Assembly (NCBI RefSeq): GCF_026712205.1
Contig: NZ_JAPPUW010000002.1
Location: 221,750-285,749, forward strand
DNA from: Pelomonas aquatica
GTDB taxonomy: Bacteria; Pseudomonadota; Gammaproteobacteria; Burkholderiales; Burkholderiaceae_C
Length of the DNA: 64,000 bases
Reading direction: 5' to 3'
Within the stretch, counting starts at the first letter, position 1, and every line of letters begins with the position of its first letter. Shown one piece after another: positions 28,369 through 40,886 of this stretch. The notes beneath the pieces were generated by a model. The model saw nothing but the letters and a program-made list of their open reading frames with translations. It was not told the DNA's origin and did not search any database. The position numbers and the translations under genes were made by a program.

Positions 28369-29444
28369 TGGGAGAGTCTCCTGGGGGTGTCGTTGGGCGA
28401 TTCTGGCGCGGCTTGCAGCGGCGCGCCCTTCAGCATCAGGTCGATGGAGGTTTCCGGGTCGTGGCGGATGAGGATGCGCACCGGCAGGTACTGCAGCGCG
28501 GGCGCGAGCCAGACCTCGGCGGTCAGGTCGCCGCCGGTGGCCGGGCGGCCGGGCCTGAGATGCCAGGTGGGCAGCCTGCCCATCGGCGTGTCCAGCGCCT
28601 CTTCGCCCAGCACCTCGTACTGCCAGGCGTACTGCCGGCGCGGCAGCACCAGCGGGAACTGCACGACGCGGCCGGCTTGCAATTGCTCGCGGCCGGTCAG
28701 GAACAGCCAGGTCAACTGCACGAACTGGCTGGCAGCATCCTGCCCGCCGCCCAGCGCCGGCTCGCGCACGCCGCTGGCCAGCTGCACCTCGCCGGCCAGG
28801 AAGAAGACGCTGATGCGGCGCGGGTCGCCGAGGATGAATTTCGTCTCCTCGTCGTAGCGCTGCGGCGCGATGCCCTCGGGCGTCAGCCGGCCCTGGCTGC
28901 TCATGCGGCGCGTGATCAGCGGCGCGAAGCTGGGGCCGACGGCGACATCGAGGTTCACCTGGTAGTCGCGGCCCTTGCGCAGCCATTCGACCTGGGCCTG
29001 GCCATGGATGGGGCCGCGGTAGTTGCCGTTCAGCGCATAGCTCAGCCGCGTGGACAGCGGCCACTCGGGCCCCGGCTCGCCGTCAACAGGAGCCGATGCC
29101 GCTTCGGCGACCGTGATGGGCGGTGGGGTGGACGCCGCCTCCGCGACCGCCGCGGGCGGTGCGACGGGCTCGGGTGCCGACGCCGGCGCGGAAGCCGGCT
29201 CGGCGGCGCCCTGCGCGGCCACCTCTCGACGCGGCGCGGGCGGCGGCGGGGGCGCCTCCTTGCGCACGGCCGGCGGCACCTGCAGCGTCATCTCGCGCAC
29301 CAGCGCCACCTGCATGCGCTCGGGCATGGGCGGCGGGCCGTCGCTGAGCCAGCCCTCGTGGATGCGCTGCACCTCGTGCCCGAGCAGCAGGTGCAGGGCC
29401 AGCACGGCCAGCACCAGCAGGCCGGGCGGCCGGACGGATTTCAT
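28365..29444 (-). CDS. DUF3108-domain protein
   Basis: 359 residues from the ATG at 29444 (MKSVRPPGLLVLAVLALHLLLG). One N-terminal membrane anchor is followed by a low-complexity Pro/Ala-rich linker (about 50-130) and a C-terminal DUF3108 domain (LSTRLSYALNGNYRGPIHGQAQV through VRILIRHDPETSIDLML). The linker suggests a TonB-like periplasm-spanning arrangement. Function unknown. It follows the M61 peptidase gene by seven bases and overlaps the hydratase start. Confidence 0.85.
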   Translation of the reverse strand: MKSVRPPGLLVLAVLALHLLLGHEVQRIHEGWLSDGPPPMPERMQVALVREMTLQVPPAVRKEAPPPPPAPRREVAAQGAAEPASAPASAPEPVAPPAAVAEAASTPPPITVAEAASAPVDGEPGPEWPLSTRLSYALNGNYRGPIHGQAQVEWLRKGRDYQVNLDVAVGPSFAPLITRRMSSQGRLTPEGIAPQRYDEETKFILGDPRRISVFFLAGEVQLASGVREPALGGGQDAASQFVQLTWLFLTGREQLQAGRVVQFPLVLPRRQYAWQYEVLGEEALDTPMGRLPTWHLRPGRPATGGDLTAEVWLAPALQYLPVRILIRHDPETSIDLMLKGAPLQAAPESPNDTPRRLSQ

Positions 29445-29451
29445 CGCGGGC

Positions 29452-31170
29452 TCAGGCTTCGAGCCAGCGACGGCGCAGCGCGGGCTCGCCGTCGGCCAGG
29501 CCCAATGCGACGGAGGCCGGCCGCGCAGGCGGCAGTTCGACGTCGAGTTCGAGCAGGCGCTGGTCGCGGCTGACGAGCAGGCGCAGCCGCGTGTCGCCCG
29601 CGGCCAGCAGGCCCGGCACCTCGTCCAGGCGGCGCAGGCGCCAGCCGTTGCAGCCGAGGATCTCGTCGCGCGCGTTGAGCCCGCCCGCCTCGGCCGCGCC
29701 GCCGGCGAGCACATGCGTGACGCCGATGCCGGTCAGCGCGGCCTCGCGCACGCGCAGGCCGAGGCGCTGGGCCAGCGTCTGGCGACCTTCGTCGCGCCAT
29801 GCAATGCCGTGGGCCTCCAGCAGCTCGCGCAGCGGCAGCTCGTCGGTGCCGTGGACCCAGGTGTGCAAACGGGCGGCGACCTCGTCACCGCCCAGCGCCT
29901 GCACGGCCGCGAGGATGTCGGCCTCGCTGACCGGGCCGCCGCCGCTGGCGGCCCACAGGCGCTGCATCAGCGCGTCCAGGCTGGACTGGCGGGTGCGCAG
30001 GCTCAGATCCAGGCACAGCGCCACCAGCGCGCCCTGGGCGTAGTAGTTGCTCGTCGCGTTGGGGCTGTTCTCGTCGGGCCGGTAATACTTGGTCCAGGCC
30101 TCGAAGCTGGCGGCGCTGAGCGGCTGCACGCGCCGGCCCGGCGCGGCGAGCACGCCGTTGATGCTGGCGGCCAGCAGCTTCAGGTAGCGCGGCGCATCGA
30201 CCCGGCCGGCGCGCAGCAGCATCAGCTCGTCGTAGTAGCTGGTGAAGCCCTCGAAGAACCACAGCAGCTCGGTATGGTTTTCGCGCTGGTAGTCGAAGCT
30301 GGCGAACTCCGCGGGCCGCAGCCGCTTCACGTTCCAGGCGTGGAAATACTCGTGGCTGAACAGCCCGAGCAGCCGCGCATAGTTGTCGCCCGGCGCGGCG
30401 GGCTCGGCGGCCGTGGGCAGCTCGCGCCGCGCGCAGATCAGCGCCGTGCTGGCGCGGTGTTCCAGGCCGCCATGGCCGTCGTCCACGGCCCAGAGCAGGA
30501 AGCTGTAGCGCTCGAACGGGGTCTTCTTGGCGTCGTCCCAGAACGCGATCTGGGCCTCGCAGATGGGGCGCACGTCGGCCAGCAGGCGTTTGCCGTCGAA
30601 GCTGGGCCAGGCGCCCGCGACGACGATGCGGTGGGGCACGCCGGCGGCGAAGAATTCGCCCTGCCAGTGCGCCCCGATCTCGAAGGGGTGGTCGAGCAGT
30701 TCGTCGTAGCCGGCGGCCTCGAAACCGCCGTCCACGGCGGCCATCTCGGTCGCGACCTGCCAGCCGCTGGGCAGGCGGCCCAGCTCGATGCGATGCCGCT
30801 CATTCTCGCGGCCATGCGCGCGCAGGCACAGGCTGCTCGGGTTGAAGAAGGCTCGTTGCTCGTCCAGCCAGGCGATGCGCACCGAGGCGTCGAAGGCATA
30901 GACCTCGTAGCTCAGCGTCAGCGCCGCGCGGCCCTGGCAGCGCACGCGCCAGCTGGCCTTGTCGAGTTGCTCGACGGGCAGTTCGCGCCCGCCCTGGCGC
31001 GCGCCGAGGCGGCTCAGATGCTTGGCGAACTCGCGCACCATATAGCTGCCCGGGATCCAGACCGGCAGGCTGAAATCCTGCTCGGCCGCGGGGCTGGCGA
31101 GCGTCAAGGTGACGCGGTAGCGGTGGGCGGCCGGCTCGGCCAGCTCGATGCGATAGCGCGGCCCGGCCAT
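29452..31170 (-). CDS. M61-family (glycyl aminopeptidase-like) metallopeptidase with PDZ domain
   Basis: 572-residue peptidase. An N-terminal beta-rich domain is followed by the zinc motif HEYFHAWNVKRL (H273, E274, H277) with the third ligand glutamate in WFFEGFTSYYDEL near 307. A C-terminal PDZ domain (about 490-545, GIGVTHVLAGGAAEAGGLNARDE) follows. No signal peptide is visible, suggesting a cytoplasmic location. Its start shares one base with the stop of the DUF3429 gene. Confidence 0.93.
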   Translation of the reverse strand: MAGPRYRIELAEPAAHRYRVTLTLASPAAEQDFSLPVWIPGSYMVREFAKHLSRLGARQGGRELPVEQLDKASWRVRCQGRAALTLSYEVYAFDASVRIAWLDEQRAFFNPSSLCLRAHGRENERHRIELGRLPSGWQVATEMAAVDGGFEAAGYDELLDHPFEIGAHWQGEFFAAGVPHRIVVAGAWPSFDGKRLLADVRPICEAQIAFWDDAKKTPFERYSFLLWAVDDGHGGLEHRASTALICARRELPTAAEPAAPGDNYARLLGLFSHEYFHAWNVKRLRPAEFASFDYQRENHTELLWFFEGFTSYYDELMLLRAGRVDAPRYLKLLAASINGVLAAPGRRVQPLSAASFEAWTKYYRPDENSPNATSNYYAQGALVALCLDLSLRTRQSSLDALMQRLWAASGGGPVSEADILAAVQALGGDEVAARLHTWVHGTDELPLRELLEAHGIAWRDEGRQTLAQRLGLRVREAALTGIGVTHVLAGGAAEAGGLNARDEILGCNGWRLRRLDEVPGLLAAGDTRLRLLVSRDQRLLELDVELPPARPASVALGLADGEPALRRRWLEA

Positions 31171-31607
31171 CAGCTGCCTGCGGCGGCCAGGAAGCAGCTC
31201 AGCGAGGCAACGGCCGTGAGCCGGAAGCGCAGCGTCAGCCAGTCGGCGGCGCCGAGCAGCGGGTAGGCGCGGCGGTCCACCACATAGCAGGCGATCAGCG
31301 CGCCGCCATGCAGGGCCAGGCCGGCATAGGGCGGCATCACGACGCCCAGCCAGCCAAGCCCGACGGCGCTGACGCCCCAGTAGAGCGGCTGGCGCCCCGG
31401 CAGGCCGTGCGTGAAGGCCAGGCCCCAGTGGATGCCGCCGAGAAAGGCGACGACCAGGCCGGCCCAGGCCGACAGCGCAAGGCTGACGAAGGTGTGCTGG
31501 TCGAGGTCGCGGTCGCCGATCAGCCAGATCAGCGCGCCGCCGAGCACGAAGGGAACAAGGCCGGCATAACCGAGGCGATGCGCGAGCTGCCGATGTTCGG
31601 CGTCCAT
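31170..31607 (-). CDS. DUF3429 family membrane protein
   Basis: 145-residue protein with about five hydrophobic helices; motifs LGYAGLVPFVLGGALIWL and FLGGIHWGLAF are typical of DUF3429. Function unknown. It lies five bases after dsbC and is coupled to the M61 peptidase gene. Confidence 0.82.
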   Translation of the reverse strand: MDAEHRQLAHRLGYAGLVPFVLGGALIWLIGDRDLDQHTFVSLALSAWAGLVVAFLGGIHWGLAFTHGLPGRQPLYWGVSAVGLGWLGVVMPPYAGLALHGGALIACYVVDRRAYPLLGAADWLTLRFRLTAVASLSCFLAAAGS

Positions 31608-31612
31608 CGGGG

Positions 31613-32350
31613 TCAGGACTTGCTCGCCGCTGCCGCCAGGGCCTGCAGGCGCTTCTCGAGTTCGACCGGCCCGACGGCGCCCGGGATGCGGTTACCGTCT
31701 TCCAGCAGGATGGCCGGCGTGCCGTTGACGTGGATCTTGCGCGACAGCGCCAGGTTGCGCTCGATGGCGCCGTCGTCGCAGCCGGCGGCCGGCTTGGGCG
31801 GCATCTCGCCCCGCAGCATCCAGGCCAGCCAAGTGTTGGCGCCGTCCTTGGCGCACCAGATCGCGCGCGTCTTCTCGGGCGAGTCGCCGCCGAGGATGGG
31901 GATCAGGAAGGTGTAGACCGTCACGTCCTTCATCTCCTGCAGCGACTTCTCGAAGCGCTTGCAATAGCCGCAGTTCGGGTCGGCGAAGACGGCAATGCGG
32001 CGCTTGCCGCTGCCGTTCTTCCACACCAGCGCGTCCTTGAACGGCAGCGCCGAGAAGTCGACGCGGTTGATCTGGGTGACGCGTTCCTCGGTCAGGTTCT
32101 TCTTCGCCTTGAGGTCGAAGATCTCGCCCTCGATGAGGAAGCTGCCGGTGGGGTCGGTGTAGCGCACCTCGTTGCCGATGCGGAGCTCCCACAGGCCCGG
32201 CACCGGGCTGGGGCGCACCTCGTCGACCTTGGGCGCGTTGGGCATGCGTTCGGCAAGCGCTTTGCGGATGACGGCCTCGTTGGCGAGGGCGGGCAGGGCG
32301 GCGGTAACCAGCAGGCTGGTCGTCAGAAGGCGGACGGCGGAAGGCAGCAC
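31613..32350 (-). CDS. dsbC: Thiol:disulfide interchange protein DsbC
   Basis: 245-residue periplasmic disulfide isomerase. Signal peptide MLPSAVRLLTTSLLVTAALPALA, N-terminal dimerisation domain, then a thioredoxin fold with active site C127-GY-C130 in ADPNCGYCKRFEKSL and a cis-proline in NGTPAILLEDGNRIPG. Two further cysteines (IWCAKD and AAGCDDG) match the second, structural disulfide of DsbC. Confidence 0.94.
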   Translation of the reverse strand: MLPSAVRLLTTSLLVTAALPALANEAVIRKALAERMPNAPKVDEVRPSPVPGLWELRIGNEVRYTDPTGSFLIEGEIFDLKAKKNLTEERVTQINRVDFSALPFKDALVWKNGSGKRRIAVFADPNCGYCKRFEKSLQEMKDVTVYTFLIPILGGDSPEKTRAIWCAKDGANTWLAWMLRGEMPPKPAAGCDDGAIERNLALSRKIHVNGTPAILLEDGNRIPGAVGPVELEKRLQALAAAASKS

Positions 32351-32371
32351 GATAGGGAGCAGGTTGGGGGT

Positions 32372-33493
32372 TTAGAGCCCGAGTGCGCGCTGGGTCAGCC
32401 AGCGCTTCAGGGGAGGGAGTTGGTCCAGCGCATCCAGCCCGCGGTTGCGCAGGTTCTGTGCCGCGCCGGACGGGTGGGCGAAGAGGCGTTGCAGCGCGTC
32501 GGTCAGCTCGCCCATCGCGAGCGTCGGCGCGAGGCGCTCGCGTGCGTAGCGGCGCAGCAGGCGTTCATCGCCGAGCGGGCGCCAGGCTTCGCGCCCGGCC
32601 AGCACGCGCGACAGCGCAGCGACGTCGCCAAGGCCGAGATTGAGGCCCTGGCCTGCCAGCGGATGCACGATGTGGGCCGCATCGCCGAGCAGCACCCAGC
32701 CCGGTCCGCTGACGGCGTCGGCCCGCGCCAGCGCAAGCGGCCAGCTCGCGCGCTCGCTGCCGAGCTTGAGCTCGCCTGCGGCTGCGCCCGTCGCGGCGTT
32801 CAGCTCGCGCTCGAAGTCGGCGGCCGGCAGGCCCATCAGCTGCATCGCCCGGGCTTCGGCACAGGACCAGACCAGGCCGTAGGACGCGCCCGGCACGGGC
32901 TTCTCGAAGGGCAGCAGGGCCAGGACTTCGCCGCCGGGCTGGAACCACTGGCGCGCCACGCCCTGGTGGGCACGGTCCGCAAGCAGCCGCGCGGCCACGG
33001 CCCTGTGCCCGTAGGGGCGGGGTTTGAACTCGATGCCGAGCGCCTCTCGCGCGGCCGATTCGCGGCCCTCGCAGAGAGCGGTCAATGCGGCGGGGGTGTC
33101 GCCGGCCACGCTGTGGACATGGGGCGAGAAGCGCAGCGCGGTCGCCAACTGGGCGTCCAATTCCGCCGCATCGACGATGACCGCCAGCTCGCGCGCGCCC
33201 TGCCGCCAGGCCGAGAAGCTCAAGCGGCCCGCGGGCTGGCCCTGGGCCGCGTCGCCGCAGACGATCATGTCGTAGACCGGGCTGACGGCATCCGCGGGCA
33301 GGCTGCTCCAGATCTTCAGCTCGCCCAGCAGCGCGACCGAGGCCGCGTTCAGCGCATAGGTGCGCACATCGTTCGCGCGCGGGGCCTCGGGGCTGCCCGT
33401 CATGCCCACACTCAGGCCCTGGGCGGCCAGGCTGAGCGCGAGGCTGCTGCCCACCGCTCCCCGGCCCCTGACCAACACGTCCACGCTTTGCAT
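32372..33493 (-). CDS. UbiH/UbiF-family FAD-dependent monooxygenase
   Basis: 373-residue flavoprotein hydroxylase. The FAD-binding N terminus is VLVRGRGAVGSSLALSLAAQG (GxGxxG variant) and the second FAD motif GWVLLGDAAHIVHPLAGQGLNLGLGD. The middle DG-type motif is weak. Family members hydroxylate the ubiquinone ring; a role in ubiquinone synthesis is likely, though which ring position cannot be told. It lies 21 bases upstream of dsbC on the same strand and is divergent from ychF. Confidence 0.85.
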   Translation of the reverse strand: MQSVDVLVRGRGAVGSSLALSLAAQGLSVGMTGSPEAPRANDVRTYALNAASVALLGELKIWSSLPADAVSPVYDMIVCGDAAQGQPAGRLSFSAWRQGARELAVIVDAAELDAQLATALRFSPHVHSVAGDTPAALTALCEGRESAAREALGIEFKPRPYGHRAVAARLLADRAHQGVARQWFQPGGEVLALLPFEKPVPGASYGLVWSCAEARAMQLMGLPAADFERELNAATGAAAGELKLGSERASWPLALARADAVSGPGWVLLGDAAHIVHPLAGQGLNLGLGDVAALSRVLAGREAWRPLGDERLLRRYARERLAPTLAMGELTDALQRLFAHPSGAAQNLRNRGLDALDQLPPLKRWLTQRALGL

Positions 33494-33569
33494 GGCGCGA
33501 TTGTAGGCAGGGGGTATGACCGCATCGCGGCGCGCGGTCGGGCCCGTGGGTGCAGTCGCGCCGGCCGAC

Positions 33570-33575
33570 TAAAAT
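33570..33575 (+). promoter_or_regulatory. Likely -10 element of ychF
   Basis: TAAAAT in CTAAAATCGC (33569-33578), 55 bases upstream of the ychF ATG. The identical decamer precedes lysS. A -35 box is not clear. Confidence 0.35.
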
Positions 33576-33630
33576 CGCACGCTTAGCCGCCGGCCGCCGC
33601 CGGCCGCCCTCCCCAACGGAAAGCCCCGCC

Positions 33631-34722
33631 ATGAGCCTCAAATGCGGCATCGTGGGCCTGCCCAATGTCGGCAAGTCCACGCTCTTCAACGCCCTGACCA
33701 AAGCCGGCATCGCCGCCGAGAACTACCCCTTCTGCACGATCGAGCCCAATGTCGGCATCGTCGAGCTGCCCGACCCCCGCCTCGCGGCGCTGGCCGAGAT
33801 CGTCAAGCCGGAACGCGTGCTGCCCGCCGTCGTCGAGTTCGTCGACATCGCCGGCCTGGTGGCCGGCGCCAGCAAGGGCGAAGGCCTGGGCAACCAGTTC
33901 CTGTCGCACATCCGCGAGACGGACGCCATCGTCAACGTCGTGCGCTGCTTCGAGGATCCGAACGTCATCCACGTCAACGGCAAGGTCGATCCGATCTCGG
34001 ACATCGAGGTGATCCAGACCGAGCTCTGCCTGGCCGACCTCGGCACCGTCGAGAAGAGCCTGCACCGCTACAACAAGGTTGCCCGCGCCGGTGACAAGGA
34101 AGCCATCGCGCTGGTCAAGGTGCTGGAGAAATGCCAGTTGGCGCTGGACCAGGCCAAGCCGGTTCGCGCCATCGACTTTAGCAAGGAAGAACTGGCCATC
34201 CTCAAGCCTCTGTGCCTGATCACGGCCAAGCCGGCCATGTTCGTCGGCAACGTCGCCGAGGACGGCTTCGAGAACAACCCCTTCCTGGATCGCCTGAAGG
34301 AATACGCGGCGGCCCAGAACGGCCCGGTCGTGGCGATCTGCGCGAAGACCGAGTCCGAGCTGTCCGAGATGGAAGACGAGGACCGCGCGCTGTTCCTGGC
34401 CGAGATGGGCCAGGACGAACCGGGCCTGAACCGCCTGATCCGCGCCGCCTTCAAGCTGCTGGGCCTGCAGACCTACTTCACCGCCGGCGTGAAGGAAGTG
34501 CGCGCCTGGACCATCCACATCGGCGACACCGGCCCCCAGGCGGCGGGCGTCATCCACACCGACTTCGAGCGCGGCTATATCCGCGCCCAGACCATCGCCT
34601 ACGACGACTTCATCCAGTACCGCGGCGAGCAGGGCGCGAAGGATGCAGGCAAGATGCGGGCCGAAGGCAAGGAATACGTCGTCAAGGATGGCGATGTGCT
34701 GCACTTCTTGTTCAACGTCTGA
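33631..34722 (+). CDS. ychF: Redox-regulated ATPase YchF
   Basis: 363-residue Obg-related ATPase. The ATG at 33631 ([20 protein letters not shown]) places the P-loop at its usual position; in-frame starts upstream lie in the promoter region. G1 is GLPNVGKST and G3 [17 protein letters not shown]; the C-terminal TGS-like domain is [17 protein letters not shown] through [11 protein letters not shown]. It interacts with ribosomes in known organisms. A strong terminator follows. Confidence 0.96.
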   Translation: MSLKCGIVGLPNVGKSTLFNALTKAGIAAENYPFCTIEPNVGIVELPDPRLAALAEIVKPERVLPAVVEFVDIAGLVAGASKGEGLGNQFLSHIRETDAIVNVVRCFEDPNVIHVNGKVDPISDIEVIQTELCLADLGTVEKSLHRYNKVARAGDKEAIALVKVLEKCQLALDQAKPVRAIDFSKEELAILKPLCLITAKPAMFVGNVAEDGFENNPFLDRLKEYAAAQNGPVVAICAKTESELSEMEDEDRALFLAEMGQDEPGLNRLIRAAFKLLGLQTYFTAGVKEVRAWTIHIGDTGPQAAGVIHTDFERGYIRAQTIAYDDFIQYRGEQGAKDAGKMRAEGKEYVVKDGDVLHFLFNV

Positions 34723-34734
34723 GCGACGCCTTCC

Positions 34735-34760
34735 CAAAAACCCGCCCCGGCGGGTTTTTT
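34735..34760 (+). terminator. Intrinsic terminator of ychF
   Basis: AAAACCCGCC and GGCGGGTTTT arms separated by a two- to three-base loop and followed by a T-run, starting 13 bases after the ychF stop. Confidence 0.92.
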
Positions 34761-34857
34761 CATGCCTGGAATGGCATCAGACGCCTGGCGATCGGAGGAA
34801 TATTTATCTGAAATCGCTCGAATCTGCCAGCACTGATTTCCCGTCGCTCAAAACCAA

Positions 34858-34887
34858 AACCCCCACTACCTTTCGATAGTGGGGGTT
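34858..34887 (-). terminator. Terminator of the rRNA operon
   Basis: Arms AACCCCCACTA and its complement around an eight-base loop, 15-44 bases beyond the 5S gene on the minus strand, followed by a T-rich stretch (TTGGTTTT) in that direction. Confidence 0.85.
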
Positions 34888-34901
34888 GGCATTAATAAAT
34901 A

Positions 34902-35015
34902 GCCTGACGATGACCTACTTTCACACGGGAATCCGCACTATCATCGGCGCTGACTCGTTTCACTGTCCTGTTCGGGATGGGAAGGAGTGGGACCAAGTCG
35001 CTATGGTCGTCAGGC
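34902..35015 (-). rRNA. rrf: 5S ribosomal RNA
   Basis: 114 bases whose ends pair (GCCTGACGA at the 5' end and its complement at the 3' end). The internal CCCATCCCGAACAGGAC and the GAGTAGGTC-like loop are typical of 5S. Last gene of the rRNA operon; spacer to 23S is about 176 bases. Confidence 0.95.
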
Positions 35016-35191
35016 TTGACGGGTTGGCTTGTTGACGGTGTCAACAAGCCCAATTCGTAGAGTCAGCAGAGTATTTCTGCACACAGCAATCGCTTGCTGC
35101 GGAATCAGTTTAATTTGATTGCGTCTTCAGACTTCTGAAGAACAGCATAACTTGAACACCCACCTTGATCTGTGCTTCACAGTCAAAGTTA
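35016..35191 (-). other. 23S-5S internal transcribed spacer
   Basis: 176 bases between 23S and 5S with no tRNA. It includes the right half of the 23S processing stem at its 23S-proximal edge. Confidence 0.8.
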
Positions 35192-38059
<2,868 letters not shown>

Positions 38060-38066
<7 letters not shown>

Positions 38067-38078
38067 CTATAACTTTGA
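38060..38078 (-). repeat. 5' arm of the 23S processing stem
   Basis: Exact reverse complement of 35183-35201; see the other arm. Confidence 0.85.
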
Positions 38079-38376
38079 CAGCGCTGACTGCACTGTCGTC
38101 AAGGACTCAATCCAGATCGTTGATCCAGACTGTTTTTGAGTATTCACGCGTTACGCCGTTCTTCAAATATCCAAACAATTTCTTGCTCGGTTGAAGTCTA
38201 TGTTGACGCAATCAAAATGTTGCCGACGGCACGGTGCATCAGGAGATGCTTTCCGCCGACAACGCTGATTCGACTCTACAAATTGTTAAAGAACAACAGC
38301 CGATCTTGCGATCTAGAGCTGGTAAACCTCAGCGAACTTGCAATTCGCTAAGGTTTACCAACTGATGGAGTGAAAC
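38079..38376 (-). promoter_or_regulatory. tRNA-Ala to 23S spacer with boxA antitermination element
   Basis: 298-base transcribed spacer. Read on the minus strand it contains TTGTTCTTTAACA (complement of 38284-38296), a clear boxA for NusB/S10-dependent antitermination. No gene is visible. Confidence 0.75.
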
Positions 38377-38452
38377 TGGTGGAGGATGACGGGATCGAAC
38401 CGACGACCCCCTGCTTGCAAAGCAGGTGCTCTCCCAGCTGAGCTAATCCCCC
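38377..38452 (-). tRNA. tRNA-Ala (TGC)
   Basis: 76 bases on the minus strand including encoded CCA. The acceptor GGGGGAT pairs with ATCCTCC, D-loop AGCTCAGCTGGGAGAGC, anticodon loop CTTTGCAAG with TGC, T-loop GGTTCGATCC. Confidence 0.97.
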
Positions 38453-38480
38453 GGGATGTCTTCAAATTGCTTTGAAGCCG

Positions 38481-38557
38481 TGGTGGGTCTGGCTGGATTC
38501 GAACCAGCGACCCCCGCCTTATCAAGACGGTGCTCTAACCGACTGAGCTACAGACCC
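38481..38557 (-). tRNA. tRNA-Ile (GAT)
   Basis: 77 bases on the minus strand including encoded CCA. Acceptor GGGTCTG pairs with CAGACCC, D-loop AGCTCAGTCGGTTAGAGC, anticodon loop CTTGATAAG with GAT, T-loop GGTTCGAATCC. With tRNA-Ala it forms the standard 16S-23S spacer pair. Confidence 0.97.
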
Positions 38558-38746
38558 ACGCGAAACTTGTTTGCGCTGCTCTGCATCATCGCCAGGCTTG
38601 TTGAGGCCAGCTCCACAGGCACGCGATTTCACTCACTGTTGTATGACAGCCGATAAGTGTGGGCGCAAGAAGCAAAGTGCTTGAGCTTTCGCTCTTTAGT
38701 GATCTTGCTCTGCATACTCCTAGGAATATACGAGGCGCGATCTATC

Positions 38747-40273
<1,527 letters not shown>

Positions 40274-40504
40274 GATCTTGAATTTACTCAACGGAATCGA
40301 ACAAAGACTATTTGCATAGCTTCATTCTCTTTCCGTGAGCGTTTAAAGTCCGAAGGACCGTTGCAAGTCGCCTTGCAACATCACTTCACTTCAAACGCCC
40401 ACGCTTATCGGCTGTGAATTCTTAAAGAACATCGCAAACTTCTGAGTGTTAACTCTTCGTCTGCGTCGCTGATCACGTTTTATCGTTATCAGCAAAGAAG
40501 CGAG

Positions 40505-40534
40505 ATTCTAATCTGCTTTTTGCGTCGTCGTCAA
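40505..40534 (-). promoter_or_regulatory. rrn promoter P2 (16S-proximal)
   Basis: On the minus strand, TTGACG (40534-40529), an 18-base spacer, then TAGAAT (40510-40505). An A/T-rich UP-like tract lies directly upstream of the -35. Confidence 0.75.
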
Positions 40535-40636
40535 GTATTTTTGAAAATTTATTTTCGCGATACTCGACCACTTGTTTTCTTCGCCACCTTCGATCAATTC
40601 GCTTTCGCGATTTGTCGTCAGCAGCAAAGAGGCGAA

Positions 40637-40665
40637 ATTCTGATCTGCTTTCGCAAACTCGTCAA
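40637..40665 (-). promoter_or_regulatory. rrn promoter P1 (distal)
   Basis: On the minus strand, TTGACG (40665-40660), a 17-base spacer and CAGAAT (40642-40637), with an A/T-rich tract (AATTTTCAAAAAG) upstream. It is 132 bases from the equivalent promoter P2 and shares most of its sequence. Confidence 0.75.
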
Positions 40666-40886
40666 GCACTTTTTGAAAATTTCTTCGAGGAAGTTTTCAA
40701 GCACCCGACAAGCCTCTCCAGCTCGCCTCGAACCTTTCGGCTCGCCCCGCCAACCTCACCGCCGCTAACTGCCGTTCCCGGCAAGCGCTGCGTTGTGATC
40801 AGCGAAGCCTTCTACTGTAGCACAGGAATTTCAGGCCGGGCAAGAGATCTAATGAATCAAAGCAGAAGAACCCGCGACAGGCGGGC

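Larger units (their letters stand above)
40274..40886 (-). promoter_or_regulatory. rRNA operon leader and promoter region
   Basis: 613 bases upstream of 16S. Read on the minus strand it carries two tandem promoters inside an imperfect duplicated segment (copies about 40490-40560 and 40622-40692), AT-rich UP-like tracts, and a boxA-like TGTTCTTTAA (complement of 40422-40431) in the leader. No gene is visible. 40700-40886 is GC-richer sequence before the downstream end of the GspE-type gene, without a clear terminator. Confidence 0.8.

Noticed and set aside
29050..31266. Plus-strand open frame of about 740 codons
   Set aside because: Antisense to the M61 peptidase and DUF3108 genes, whose motifs are convincing; composition is that of a shadow frame.
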